64,000 bases of DNA from Lentisalinibacter sp964427415 (GTDB lineage: Bacteria > Pseudomonadota > Gammaproteobacteria > Steroidobacterales > Woeseiaceae), in assembly GCA_964427415.1 (NCBI GenBank), contig CAYRUH010000018.1, positions 3,927 to 67,926 on the forward strand, given 5' to 3'. Shown one piece after another: positions 1-11,546 of this stretch (position 1 is its first letter; the number at the start of each line of letters is the position of its first letter). The notes under the pieces were generated by a model, which saw only the letters and a list, made by a program, of their open reading frames with translations, was not told the origin of the DNA and did no database searches. A program made the translations under genes and the position numbers.

Positions 1-610
1 TGCCGGCATGGTCGAGGACGTCGCGCAGCCGCACGCCGGTCCACTGCGGGCAGCCGATGGCGCCGGTTGTCCACTGATTGCCGCTGGCCGGCGGGTGGAA
101 TTCGGAGCGCCCGTTGCCGCCGCATTCGATCTGCAGCTGCAGGGTATGGTGCTCGAAGCGCTCCTTGAGTTCCCCGAGCGTCATGGTCATCGGACGACGG
201 CAGGCCTCGCCGCCGATCTCCAGCTGCCAGCCGTCCGCGTCCGTGACGGGCGAGGGCGGTATGCCGTTATTGCGCACGAAAAGGCGGCTGGCCGGCGTCA
301 CGTCGTCGTCCAGCAGGTGGGCCGGCGTCTCGGCGTTGATCGGTCGGTCGTTCAGTATGGTGAGGCCGTCCTTGCCGGTCAGCTCGAACGGCTCCTCGCT
401 CTGCGCAAAGGCTGCCGGGATGAGACCGCCCGGCATGGCGGAAGCGTAGGGGATGAGCCCGCCCAGCGCCGCGCTCATGGCCGCCAGTCCGCTGCCGCGC
501 AGGAAACCCCGGCGTGTAAGCGGATCGGACTGGCGTCCCCACAGCAAGCGATCGGCCTCGCCGGCGTCCCGGGCATAAAGGGTATGGATGCCCCGCCGGT
601 TATTGCTCAT
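1..610 (-). CDS. Sulfite oxidase-like molybdopterin oxidoreductase, Tat-exported, 3' part cut by window edge
   Basis: The reading frame opens with an ATG at 610 and runs off the left edge, so only about 203 N-terminal residues are visible. Residues 32-40 hold a twin-arginine motif (TRRGFLRGS) followed by a hydrophobic stretch, so export as a folded cofactor protein is expected. Around residue 163 the motif ECGGNGR matches the site of the molybdenum-ligating cysteine in the sulfite oxidase family, and a W-x-G-V-x-L segment typical of the Mo-cofactor domain follows. The start overlaps the end of the DUF3179 gene by 11 bases, so the two are probably co-translated. The substrate (sulfite or another oxyanion) cannot be told from this part. 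The family call is firm; the exact function is not. Confidence 0.8.
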   Translation of the reverse strand, partial: MSNNRRGIHTLYARDAGEADRLLWGRQSDPLTRRGFLRGSGLAAMSAALGGLIPYASAMPGGLIPAAFAQSEEPFELTGKDGLTILNDRPINAETPAHLLDDDVTPASRLFVRNNGIPPSPVTDADGWQLEIGGEACRRPMTMTLGELKERFEHHTLQLQIECGGNGRSEFHPPASGNQWTTGAIGCPQWTGVRLRDVLDHAG

Positions 611-1565
611 CGGCTCCTCCCTTGAATACCAGCGTCTGCGGGTAGAAAGCGTACCACGCGAACCAGAAGCCGGTAGTGGTGGGTATTGCGGCGCCGTGCG
701 GCCCTTCCGCCCAGGCGCTGTCGTGCTCGCCGTCCCAGACGATGGTAACGGCGCGGCCGTTTACGGTGTCCTCGAAGCGCGCAGCACCGTGGCGCTCGAG
801 TTCCTCGAAGGGGTAGGCCTTGTGGACGCCGTCCACCTCGACTCCCATCACCAGTGCCTTCGGATGATAGTCCCGGGGCGCCTTGTTGGCGACGTCGAAG
901 AAGAGCCGGGGTGTGCGCTCGTAGCCGCCGTACGGGCTGCGGGTGTAGTCGCGACGGTAACCGGTGTCGCTACTGAGGATGACGGTATCCGGATGGGCGT
1001 CCCGCCAGGCGTCCCAGCTGGTATGTCGCACCGGTATCTGCGGCAGGCGGGTGCCGGCCAGCGGGCCGCTGACTGCTTCGGCCATGATCTGCGACCACAG
1101 CGACTCCGTATTGCGGTCGTAGAGCAGCATGTCGCTGTTGTAGAGCAGGCCGGAGACGCCCAGCATCAGGGCGGTGTCCTGCACGTTGGTCGCAAATACC
1201 ATCCCCGTTCCGCACAGCGGGCAGAAGGTCACGGCGAAATGCTGATCGCTGATGCGGTCGTTGACGATCTCGTGCCAGTTCAGAATGGCGATGGGATAGG
1301 CCCGCGCCTCGCCGTCGATGCTGATGCCGAGGATGCGGTCGTCGCCGTCCAGAAAATCGGCCTCGTCCGCGGACAGGAACTTTGGATCGTTGATGGCGGG
1401 GATACCGTCCCGCGGCGGTCCGCCCTTTTCGATGGCGCTTGCCGGGATGGTGGCCTCGTCGAGATTGAAACCGTTGAGCGTGCGTGCGTCGGCCGCCTGC
1501 CCGGGCATTGCGATGAGCGCGATGAGAAGGAGTGCGAGGCCGGCGGCCTGTGTTCTGAACTGCAT
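600..1565 (-). CDS. DUF3179 domain-containing secreted protein
   Basis: About 321 residues. I chose the ATG at 1565 because an AGGGGG ribosome site lies just upstream and the protein then begins with a clean signal peptide ending near GQAADA; an in-frame extension to 1631 is less likely. The motif FCPLCGTGMVF with its CxxC pair is characteristic of DUF3179, a family of unknown function. The gene lies downstream of ureG on the same strand and its stop overlaps the start of the sulfite-oxidase-like gene, suggesting a periplasmic pair. A thiol or metal role for the CxxC is only a guess. Confidence 0.8.
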   Translation of the reverse strand: MQFRTQAAGLALLLIALIAMPGQAADARTLNGFNLDEATIPASAIEKGGPPRDGIPAINDPKFLSADEADFLDGDDRILGISIDGEARAYPIAILNWHEIVNDRISDQHFAVTFCPLCGTGMVFATNVQDTALMLGVSGLLYNSDMLLYDRNTESLWSQIMAEAVSGPLAGTRLPQIPVRHTSWDAWRDAHPDTVILSSDTGYRRDYTRSPYGGYERTPRLFFDVANKAPRDYHPKALVMGVEVDGVHKAYPFEELERHGAARFEDTVNGRAVTIVWDGEHDSAWAEGPHGAAIPTTTGFWFAWYAFYPQTLVFKGGADEQ

Positions 1566-1668
1566 ATGTCCCCCTGGCTGGACCTGACCTGCCCTGAGGG
1601 TTCTGACCGGCCGGTCGGCCACGGGTTCCACTGCGCCCTGGCAGGGGCTTGCGGCGCGATGTTGGGGT

Positions 1669-1690
1669 GGCGGCTGAAGCCGCTCCTGCT
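1669..1690. repeat. Degenerate REP hairpin
   Basis: GCGGCTGAAGCCGCTCCTGC resembles the window's REP unit read on the other strand. Both stem positions have changed together (GCGGC/GCCGC instead of GGGGC/GCCCC), so the hairpin is kept. It lies between ureG and the DUF3179 gene. Confidence 0.6.
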
Positions 1691-1719
1691 GGCTGCTCCT
1701 GCTGGCTGCTCCTGCTGGC
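1682..1719. repeat. Short tandem repeat, 13-bp unit, about three copies
   Basis: The unit gctcctgctggct recurs at 1682, 1695 and 1708 in the gap between ureG and the DUF3179 gene, next to the degenerate REP. It looks like slippage; no function is evident. Confidence 0.8.
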
Positions 1720-1724
1720 CGCTG

Positions 1725-2374
<650 letters not shown>

Positions 2375-2378
<4 letters not shown>

Positions 2379-3058
2379 GACCGGAATAACCTCGTGTACT
2401 GGAGTTCGTGTTTCATGGAGGTGACGTCGACCATTGGCGTGGAGGCTGAGACCTCGTCCGCCGTTGTGACCGCCGCCCGTGCCACCGCCGCGAGACACAC
2501 CGGCATCAGCTCGGCGGTGATGCGCTGGCCGTCGGTCTGGCCCAGCGGGATAAGCCGTACGGCGGCCGAGACCAGGTTCGCGGCGTAAGCGTGGGCGAAG
2601 GCGGCGAGGGTCTCCGACCGGCCGATGCCATGGCTCCGCGCGGCCGCGCCCACGGCGATGGCATGGGCGATATCGTCCCCGGGCAGGCGCGCGAGTGTCT
2701 CGGTGGCCTCGCAGGGCCAGGCGTCTGCCGTGACGCCGACGAAGGCGCGGCCCTGGGCCGTGCTCTCGAGGCGGAGTTCGGCCGTGCCCTGGAAGGCCAG
2801 TGCCAGCTCGTTGAGCCCGGCGAGTTGGTCGAGCGCCGGCGGCTGACCGGGCTCGACGTCCCAGGCGGCGGCAACAAACACCAGTTCCGCATGACCGCTG
2901 CCCATCGACATGACGGTGGCGATCCAGTCCCGGGCGCCGTCCCGGTCGCGGACGAGGCCGGCCTCCACTGCATATTCCAGGCCGTGGGAGAACGCATACG
3001 CGCCCACCGGATACGCGGGTGAGAGCCAGGACATCAGGCGGAACAGTGTGTCACTCAT
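2375..3058 (-). CDS. ureF: Urease accessory protein UreF
   Basis: 227 residues, normal for UreF, the scaffold that bridges UreD and the UreG GTPase in nickel insertion. The N-terminal segment LMSWLSPAYPVGAYAFSHGLE is typical of the family, and the C-terminal tail contains the conserved YTRLFRS end. I chose the ATG at 3058: it overlaps the ureE stop by 8 bases and matches the usual family start; the longer open frame upstream is ureE read out of frame. The 3' end overlaps ureG by 4 bases. Confidence 0.93.
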
Positions 3059-3518
3059 GGTCGTGGCCGTCGTGATGCGGGTGATACGAGTCGTGCGCAT
3101 AGGCGCCGCCCTCCGGGTGGAACGGCGCCTCCGTCGTGCGGGTCTCGGCACCGAGGCCCGCAAGCATCTCCAGGATGACGTGGTCGTAGCGGATGCGGAT
3201 GCTCTCATCGAGGATCTGGGTGGGCAGGTGCCGGTTGCCCAGGTGCCAGGCGATGCGCAGGAGCTGTCCCGGCGAGCCGGCGCGGATGTCGATGACCCGC
3301 TCGGGTCTGGCACGGACCCGCACCGCGGTGCCGTCGCTGAGCGCGAGGCCGTCGCCGTCCGCCAGCGCGTGCGCTTTCGGCAGGTCCAGCAGGAACTCCC
3401 GGCCGGACTCGGTGCGCATACTGATGCGGCGGCGGTGGCGGGCGTCGTAGTCCAGTTCCACCACGTCGGCGTCCGCCGGCGGATCGTCGATGACCCGCTG
3501 TGCCCGCGGCAGCTCCAC
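3051..3518 (-). CDS. ureE: Urease nickel metallochaperone UreE
   Basis: 155 residues. UreE carries nickel to the urease assembly complex. The C-terminus is histidine-rich (HDSYHPHHDGHDHE), the classic nickel-binding tail. The start is a GTG at 3518, two bases after the ureC stop; no ATG is suitably placed. The central MRTESGREFLLDLP segment and the C-terminal metal domain are as expected. It overlaps ureF by 8 bases. Confidence 0.92.
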   Translation of the reverse strand: MELPRAQRVIDDPPADADVVELDYDARHRRRISMRTESGREFLLDLPKAHALADGDGLALSDGTAVRVRARPERVIDIRAGSPGQLLRIAWHLGNRHLPTQILDESIRIRYDHVILEMLAGLGAETRTTEAPFHPEGGAYAHDSYHPHHDGHDHE

Positions 3519-3520
3519 CG

Positions 3521-5230
3521 TCAGAACAGGAAGTAGCGCTGTGCCATCGCCAGTTCGGTGGCCGGCTCGCAGGTCAGCAGTTCACCGTCGGCGCGCACCT
3601 CGTAGGTCTCCGGGTCCACCTCGATGGCCGGGCAGTAGTCGTTCAGCGGCATGTCCGCCTTGCTGATGCCGCCGCGGGTGTTGCGGACGGGCAACGTCTG
3701 TTTGGCGAGTCCCAGGGTCTCGCGGATGCCGGCGTCCTGGGCTGCCGCCGAGACGAAGCTCACCGCGCTCTCGTGCAGGGCACGCCCGTAGCTCGCGAAC
3801 ATCGGCCGGTAGTGCACCGGCTGGGGCGTGGGGATGGAGCCGTTCGGGTCGCCCATGGGCGCGGCCGCAATGCTGCCCATCTTGATGACCAGGTCCGGCT
3901 TCACGCCGAAGAAGACCGGCGACCACAGCACGAGGTCGGCGAGCTTGCCTTCCTCCACCGATCCCACGTAGTCGGCGATGCCGTGGGCGATGGCGGGGTT
4001 GATGGTGAACTTGGCGATGTAACGGCGCACGCGCAGGTTGTCGTTGTCGCCCCGTTCCTCTGGCAACCGGCCCCGCTGCTTCTTCATCTTGTCGGCGGTC
4101 TGCCAGGTGCGGAGCAGCACCTCGCCCACCCGGCCCATTGCCTGGCTGTCCGAGCCGATGATGGAGAATGCGCCCAGGTCGTGCAGGATGTCCTCGGCGG
4201 CGATGGTCTCCCGGCGGATGCGGCTCTCGGCGAAGGCGATGTCCTCCGGGATGGACGAGTCCAGATGGTGGCAGACCATCAGCATGTCCAGGTGCTCGTC
4301 AATGGTGTTCACGGTATAGGGCCGCGTGGGGTTGGTGGAGGAGGGCAGCACGTTCGGCTGCCCGCATACCCGAATGATGTCCGGCGCGTGGCCGCCGCCG
4401 GCGCCTTCGGTGTGGTAGGCGTGGATGGTGCGTCCCCTGAAGGCGGCGATGGTGTCCTCGACGAAGCCGCTCTCGTTCAGCGTGTCGGTATGGATCATCG
4501 TCTGCACGTCGTAGTCGTCGGCCACCGACAGGCAGCAGTCGATGGCCGCCGGTGTGGTGCCCCAGTCCTCGTGCAGTTTCAGCGCGCAGGCGCCGCCCAG
4601 CACCTGCTCCTCCAGCGCGGCGGGCAGCGAGGCGTTGCCCTTGCCGGCGAAGGCGAGGTTCATCGGGAAGGCGTCGGCGGCCTGCAGCATGCGGCCGATG
4701 TGCCAGGTGCCCGGCGTGCAGGTGGTGGCATTGGTGCCGGTGGCCGGGCCGGTGCCGCCGCCCAGCATCGTGGTGACGCCGGCCATCAGCGCCTCCTCGA
4801 TCTGCTGCGGACAGACGAAATGGATGTGGGCGTCGAAGGCGCCCGCGGTCAATATCTTGCCCTCGCCCGCGATGGCTTCGGTGGTGGGGCCCACGATGAT
4901 GTCGACGCCGGGCTGGGTGTCCGGATTGCCGGCCTTGCCGATCTTCGCGATGCGTCCGTCGCGCAGTCCCACGTCGGCCTTGTAAATGCCGGTGATGTCG
5001 ACGATGAGTGCGTTGGTGATGACAGTGTCCACGGCGCCGTGGGCGCGGGCGTGCTGGGACTGGCCCATGCCATCGCGGATCACCTTGCCGCCGCCGAACT
5101 TCACTTCCTCGCCGTAGATGGTGCGGTCGGATTCCACCTCCACGATCAGGTCCGTGTCGGCCAGGCGCACCCGGTCGCCGGTGGTCGGACCGTACATGGC
5201 GGCGTAAGCGCTGCGCGGAATGCTCACCAT
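3521..5230 (-). CDS. ureC: Urease alpha (catalytic) subunit
   Basis: 569 residues, full length. Urease hydrolyses urea to ammonia and carbamate. With the start at 5230, the nickel ligands HIH are at 135 and 137, the carbamylated lysine (ALKLHEDWG) is at 218, and the flap cysteine and catalytic histidine (VCHHLD) are at 320-322, all intact. The ATG at 5230 shares one base with the ureB stop. A GTG one codon earlier is possible but adds nothing. All catalytic residues are present, so the enzyme should be active if matured with nickel. Confidence 0.98.
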   Translation of the reverse strand: MVSIPRSAYAAMYGPTTGDRVRLADTDLIVEVESDRTIYGEEVKFGGGKVIRDGMGQSQHARAHGAVDTVITNALIVDITGIYKADVGLRDGRIAKIGKAGNPDTQPGVDIIVGPTTEAIAGEGKILTAGAFDAHIHFVCPQQIEEALMAGVTTMLGGGTGPATGTNATTCTPGTWHIGRMLQAADAFPMNLAFAGKGNASLPAALEEQVLGGACALKLHEDWGTTPAAIDCCLSVADDYDVQTMIHTDTLNESGFVEDTIAAFRGRTIHAYHTEGAGGGHAPDIIRVCGQPNVLPSSTNPTRPYTVNTIDEHLDMLMVCHHLDSSIPEDIAFAESRIRRETIAAEDILHDLGAFSIIGSDSQAMGRVGEVLLRTWQTADKMKKQRGRLPEERGDNDNLRVRRYIAKFTINPAIAHGIADYVGSVEEGKLADLVLWSPVFFGVKPDLVIKMGSIAAAPMGDPNGSIPTPQPVHYRPMFASYGRALHESAVSFVSAAAQDAGIRETLGLAKQTLPVRNTRGGISKADMPLNDYCPAIEVDPETYEVRADGELLTCEPATELAMAQRYFLF

Positions 5231-5535
5231 CACAGATCTCCCATGATCTTCTGGTTGAAGCCGTAGACACGGCGGGCGCCTGCGATCGGCACCAGAGTGA
5301 CGTCCCGGCTCTGACCCGGCTCGAAGCGCACCGCCGTGCCGGCGGCGATGTCGAGACGCCGGCCGCGTGCGGCCTCGCGGTCGAAGTCGAGTGCGGAGTT
5401 GGTCTCGAAGAAGTGGTAGTGGGAGCCCACCTGTATGGGGCGGTCGCCGGTATTGGCCACGGTGACGGTGACCGTGTCGGCGCCGGCGTTCAGTTCGATC
5501 TCGCCGTCGGCGGGGTAGATTTCGCCGGGGATCAT
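5230..5535 (-). CDS. ureB: Urease beta subunit
   Basis: 101 residues, normal for a separate beta subunit. It opens with MIPGEIYPADGEIELN and carries the conserved VGSHYHFFETN and RRVYGFNQKIMG segments. Beta forms the structural core of the (alpha-beta-gamma) trimer with UreA and UreC. It lies 21 bases after ureA and is translationally coupled to ureC. Confidence 0.97.
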   Translation of the reverse strand: MIPGEIYPADGEIELNAGADTVTVTVANTGDRPIQVGSHYHFFETNSALDFDREAARGRRLDIAAGTAVRFEPGQSRDVTLVPIAGARRVYGFNQKIMGDL

Positions 5536-5556
5536 CGCGGCCTCCTTGCTCGGGGT

Positions 5557-5859
5557 TTAACGGATGGGCTCGTGGACGGTGACCAGCTTGGTGCCGTCCG
5601 GGAAGGTGGCCTCCACCTGCACGTCACGGATCATCTCCGGGATGCCCTCCATGACCTGCGCGCGGGTCAGTACCTGGGCGCCTTCGGCCATCAGCGTGGC
5701 CACGGACTTGCCGTCCCGCGCTCCCTCGACGACGAAGTCCGAGATCAGCGCGACCGCCTCCGGGTGATTGAGTTTCACGCCGCGCTCCAGGCGGTTGCGG
5801 GCGACCATCGCGGCCAGCGACAGCAGCAGCTTGTCCTTCTCTCTCGGGGTGAGATGCAT
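5557..5859 (-). CDS. ureA: Urease gamma subunit
   Basis: 100 residues, standard length. It begins MHLTPREKDKLLLSLAAMVA and contains the family segments KLNHPEAVALI and TFPDGTKLVTVH. It follows ureD by 13 bases. Gamma and beta are separate genes here, the usual arrangement in free-living proteobacteria, unlike the fused form of Helicobacter. Confidence 0.97.
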   Translation of the reverse strand: MHLTPREKDKLLLSLAAMVARNRLERGVKLNHPEAVALISDFVVEGARDGKSVATLMAEGAQVLTRAQVMEGIPEMIRDVQVEATFPDGTKLVTVHEPIR

Positions 5860-5872
5860 ATCTTCCCTGTCC

Positions 5873-6738
5873 TCAGCAGTGCCACACGCGTGGCAATGTT
5901 ATACCAGAGGTCTCGCCGGCCAATGCGACGAGCCGGCTCAGCGTGCGGCGCATCGCCGCGCTGTCGGCGGCCACTACCCGGAATACGGCCAGCCCGCCGA
6001 GGAGGCTGGCGCCGACGTCGGCGCGGGGTCCGGACGGCGGCTCAGCCGGGGATTGGGGCAGTGCCGCCCGGGCCGCCTTAACGATGCGGTCACAGTCCGG
6101 CGCGACCACTACCAGGGTCGCGATGCAGTGCCCGCCGTTGGCTACCGGCCCTCGCGCCAGACTGGCGTCGATGGGTCCGGTGAGTTCATCGTCCAGCAGG
6201 AAATGATCGGCGAAGACGAGGCGGCCGCCGATACGCAGGCGCCAGCGCTCCGATATCCGCCCGCGGCTGACGGTCTCGCCCATGGCGCGGCGGCCGAACA
6301 CCGTGCTCTCCAGTGCCAGCAGGCGGGCGTCCGGCGCCAGGTCGATCTCCAGCGCGCGGGCGAGCCGGGCGCCGTCGAAGACGATGGTCTCCTGGGGCAG
6401 CCAGCAGGCGACGGCCTGCACATCGATACGCAGACGGGTCGTCACCCGGGCCTCGCCGCGGCCCGCCGCCCGGTAGACGCGTTCGGCTGCCTGGGTGGTC
6501 ACCGTCGCCCGCGCGCGCTCGCGCCAGTGCATCTCGTTCAACAGCGTGTCGCCGTCGGCGAGACCGCCGGCGGTATTCAGCAGCACGGCTTCGGGCGTGC
6601 CGTCCTGCTTGCGGGGGAAGCGGACCTTCGAGCAGCCTTGCTGATACAGCTGGTCGAGACAGGTGCCGGAGGCCCGGTTCTTGAAAGAGACCCGGGCGGC
6701 GCCGGAGGAGCGCTGCAGGGCGGCTGCGGCGTCGGCGG

Positions 6739-6742
<4 letters not shown>
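5873..6742 (-). CDS. ureD: Urease accessory protein UreD
   Basis: 289 residues. UreD (UreH) binds apo-urease and recruits UreF and UreG. Family features include the N-terminal RASGTCLDQLYQQGCSKVRFPR region, LLNTAGGLADGDTL, and TTQAAERVYR. The start is inferred as a GTG at 6742, overlapping the recQ stop as GTGA; the much longer open frame upstream is recQ read in another frame. The overlap puts ureD, and so the urease genes, directly behind recQ in one transcript. Confidence 0.92.
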
Positions 6743-8616
<1,874 letters not shown>

Positions 8617-8647
8617 GGGCGCATGATCGCATACCGCCGAACCGATT

Positions 8648-8702
8648 GTAGCAGGGCCTTCAGGCCCGATTCACAAACAATCGGGGCTGAAGCCCCTCCT
8701 AC
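8648..8702. repeat. REP pair in opposite orientation (BIME-like)
   Basis: GTAGCAG then GGGCCTTCAGGCCC then GAT is followed 9 bases later by the inverted unit ATC, GGGGCTGAAGCCCC, TCCTAC. It separates recQ from the MFS gene, whose TAG stop is formed by the GTAG foot of the inverted copy. Confidence 0.9.
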
Positions 8703-9928
8703 CGGCCTTTGTGGCGGGTGGCGTCGCGGCGGCGCAGCCGCGCCGACGCCAGCGCCATCGCGGCCGCTGCCGCCAGGCAGTAGAAGCCCAGCCAGGTCAT
8801 CTGCCGGGGCACGGGGAAGCCGCGGTCGATCAGCGTGCTGGTCACGCCGGGACCGGCGGCGGTGGCGAACACCATCGCCGAGACCGTCAGCGAGCGGATG
8901 GCGCCGAGGTGCAGGGTGCCGTAGACCTCCGGCCACAGGGAGCCGAACAGGGTGGAGGAGAGGCCGTAGGCCACGCCGACCAGCAGCATGGCCACGAACA
9001 GTAACCCGTCCGGGCCTTCGATGCCGAGCACGAAGCAGGCGCCGGCGAGCGGCAGCAGGAAGAAGGGCAGGATGGCGGTGGCGCGGTAGCGGTCGATGAG
9101 CGCGCCGCTGACGAGCGCGAAGACGACAGTGGTGAGCGCCGCCGCCGACAGCGACAGGGCGAAGTAGCGGGGCGGCCAGCCGCGCAGTTCGGTGAGGTAG
9201 TCCTGATGATAGAAGATGGTGGTGCCGATGAACGGCGGGCCGAGCACGCCGACGAGCAGCGCCCAGAAGACCGGGTCCGCCAGTACCTCGCGGCGTGTCC
9301 AGTGGCGCGCGGGGAACGGACCGCCCAGCGCCTCCGCCTGCGTGTGCTGTGGGCTTCTCGGCACCCGATAGGCCCACCAGGCGAAGGGGAGTCCGAGTGC
9401 GAGCAGCACGATGGCGCTGGCCACCCAGCCGGCCTGGTAGCCGAAGGCGAGGGCGATCGTCGCAAAGGCCAGCGGCAGGGTGGCCTCGCCGCCCTGATGG
9501 CCCAGCACCACCAGCGACACCGCGCGGCCGCGCCGGGCGGCGAACCAGCGCCCGGTCGCGGTGAGCGCGATGTGGGTCATCATGCCCTGGCCGAACAGGC
9601 GCAGCAGGAAGATGGCGAGCACCAGAACGGCGACCGAAGGCGCATAGGCGGCGATGAGGGTGGCGGCCGCCAGCACCGGCATGACCAGCAGGATGACACG
9701 CCGCTCGGGCATGACGTCCACCAGCCGCCCCACCCACGGCAGGCAGATAGCGCTCGCCAGCGTCGCCAGCATGTACAGCCGCCCGATCTCGCCGTGACTG
9801 AGATCGAAGGCCGCCCGCCATTCGGAGATGGAACCCGAGATGAAGAAGGTCTGGCCGAAGCTCGAGAAGTAGGTGAGCAGGAAACCGCCCGCGATCCAGC
9901 GGGCGTTCTGTTTCAGGAACGCGAGCAT
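8699..9928 (-). CDS. MFS transporter
   Basis: 409 residues with about 12 predicted membrane segments. The loop after the second segment (GRLVDVMPERRVIL) fits the MFS motif between TM2 and TM3, and GRWFAARRGRAVSL fits the TM4-5 region. The closest resemblance I can give is to MFS permeases for monocarboxylates or organic solutes; the substrate is not recognisable. The stop codon TAG is part of the REP element at 8648-8702. The gene is alone on the minus strand between the helicase and recQ. Confidence 0.8.
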   Translation of the reverse strand: MLAFLKQNARWIAGGFLLTYFSSFGQTFFISGSISEWRAAFDLSHGEIGRLYMLATLASAICLPWVGRLVDVMPERRVILLVMPVLAAATLIAAYAPSVAVLVLAIFLLRLFGQGMMTHIALTATGRWFAARRGRAVSLVVLGHQGGEATLPLAFATIALAFGYQAGWVASAIVLLALGLPFAWWAYRVPRSPQHTQAEALGGPFPARHWTRREVLADPVFWALLVGVLGPPFIGTTIFYHQDYLTELRGWPPRYFALSLSAAALTTVVFALVSGALIDRYRATAILPFFLLPLAGACFVLGIEGPDGLLFVAMLLVGVAYGLSSTLFGSLWPEVYGTLHLGAIRSLTVSAMVFATAAGPGVTSTLIDRGFPVPRQMTWLGFYCLAAAAAMALASARLRRRDATRHKGR

Positions 9929-9967
9929 GCAGTCTCCGGCGGGAGGTTCTCCTGTAGCGGGCGCGTG

Positions 9968-11209
9968 CTAAGCGCGTTTGCGGCCCCTGGCAGCGTTGTT
10001 CTGCTGCCGCGGCCCGTTGCGCCGGTGCTGCGGGCGCGGCTGGCGCGCCGTCTGCAGCGGCTCGGGCCGGATGCGCGGGTCCGGCTCATAGCCCGGGATC
10101 ACTTCCTTGTCGATGCGGACTTTCAGCAGCCGCTCGATGTCGCGCAGCAGCTTGTCCTCGTCCACGCAGACCAGCGAGACGGCGTGGCCGTCCAGCCCGG
10201 CACGGGCGGTGCGGCCGATGCGGTGCACGTAATCCTCGGGCACGTGGGGCAGCTCGTAGTTCACCACGTGGGGCAGGCTGTCGATGTCGAGCCCGCGGGC
10301 CGCGATGTCGGTGGCCACCAGCACCCGGATCTTGCCGGACTTGAAGTCCGCCAGTGCCTTGGTGCGTGCGCCCTGGGACTTGTTGCCGTGGATCGCTGCC
10401 GCGTCCAGGCCGTCGGCCGACAGCTGCTTCGACAGCCGGTCGGCGCCGTGTTTCGTGCGGGTGAACACCAGCACCTGACGCCAGTCCTCCGCGCCGATGC
10501 GGTGGGACAGCAGCTCGCGCTTGCGCGCCTTGTCCACCGGGTGCACGAGCTGGGTGACCCGCTCCGCCGTGGTGTTGCGTGCTGCCACCGCGATCTCTAC
10601 CGGCGAGCTCAGGAAGTCCGCGGCGAGGCTGCGGATCTCCGGGGAGAACGTGGCGGAGAACAGCAGATTCTGACGCGCCGCGGGCAGCAGCTTCAGGATC
10701 CTGCGGATGTCGCGGATGAAGCCCATGTCGAGCATCCGGTCCGCTTCGTCCAGGACGAGTATCTCGACGGCCGAGAGCTCGATGGTGCGCTGCTGCACGT
10801 GATCGAGCAGGCGCCCGGGTGTGGCGACGACGATATCGACACCGTCGCGCAGACGCGAGATCTGCGGACGGATGCTGACGCCGCCGAAGATCTGCAGCGA
10901 ACGCGTGGGCAGGTGGCAGCCGTAGTTCCTGACGCTCTCGCTGACCTGGGCGGCGAGTTCCCGCGTGGGCACGAGGATCAGGGCGCGGATGCGGCGCTTG
11001 CCGCCGGGCCGAGATGCCATGAGCCGCTGCAGCAGCGGCAGCGTGAAGCCGGCGGTCTTGCCGGTGCCCGTCTGCGCGCTGGCCAGGATGTCCCGGCCTG
11101 CGAGGATGGGCGGTATGGCCTCGCGCTGGATGGGAGTCGCCTCGCGGTAACCCTGTTTTTCGACAGCACTCAGCAGTTCGGCCGACAGGCCGAGTTCAGA
11201 AAACAGCAT
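9968..11209 (-). CDS. rhlE: DEAD-box RNA helicase, RhlE type
   Basis: 413 residues. Q motif near residue 26 (TPIQREAI), motif I AQTGTGKT at 45-52, Ia PTRELAAQ at 81-88, motif II DEAD at 154-157, motif III SAT at 185-187, and a C-terminal helicase domain with ATDIAARGLDI and HRIGRTARAG. The short basic, Gln/Arg-rich tail (RQPRPQHRRNGPRQQN) is typical of RhlE proteins, which act in rRNA maturation and mRNA decay. The start ATG at 11209 fits family N-termini. Confidence 0.93.
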   Translation of the reverse strand: MLFSELGLSAELLSAVEKQGYREATPIQREAIPPILAGRDILASAQTGTGKTAGFTLPLLQRLMASRPGGKRRIRALILVPTRELAAQVSESVRNYGCHLPTRSLQIFGGVSIRPQISRLRDGVDIVVATPGRLLDHVQQRTIELSAVEILVLDEADRMLDMGFIRDIRRILKLLPAARQNLLFSATFSPEIRSLAADFLSSPVEIAVAARNTTAERVTQLVHPVDKARKRELLSHRIGAEDWRQVLVFTRTKHGADRLSKQLSADGLDAAAIHGNKSQGARTKALADFKSGKIRVLVATDIAARGLDIDSLPHVVNYELPHVPEDYVHRIGRTARAGLDGHAVSLVCVDEDKLLRDIERLLKVRIDKEVIPGYEPDPRIRPEPLQTARQPRPQHRRNGPRQQNNAARGRKRA

Positions 11210-11546
11210 GGATAGTTTCTCCGATTCGTCTGACCCGCAGCGCGACGGCGTCGTGCACGGTTCGGCCCAGACTGGATTCTTTGGGTGTGGCTCCGTGAGC
11301 GCCGGGTGCGTTCCGGAGTAGCTGGCGCAGACCGATGTGCACCAGGCGCGGCGAACTGTAACAGATTGCGGCGAAGAGGGCCCGGTAATCCGTTACTGAT
11401 CCGGTCCTTAAGGTTTTGTCGAGAAAATTCGGCCCTGCTGCACGGCGCCAGGTGGCAGCACGGCCGCGGTCGCCGCGTGTGCGGCCGGAAATGCCGGTAT
11501 ACTTCACGGTTTTGCCGGCAGCGGCCGGGCTTCAAGGAAGTATACG
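11210..11546. other. Divergent intergenic region, 337 bases
   Basis: This lies between rhlE (minus) and a TonB receptor (plus), so it must hold both promoters. I see no convincing gene or strong hairpin. A purine-rich AAGGAAG just before 11547 is the receptor's likely ribosome site. Confidence 0.5.

Noticed and set aside
3500..5266. 588-codon plus-strand frame opposite ureC
   Set aside because: Antisense shadow of the urease alpha gene; translation is low-complexity with no family likeness.
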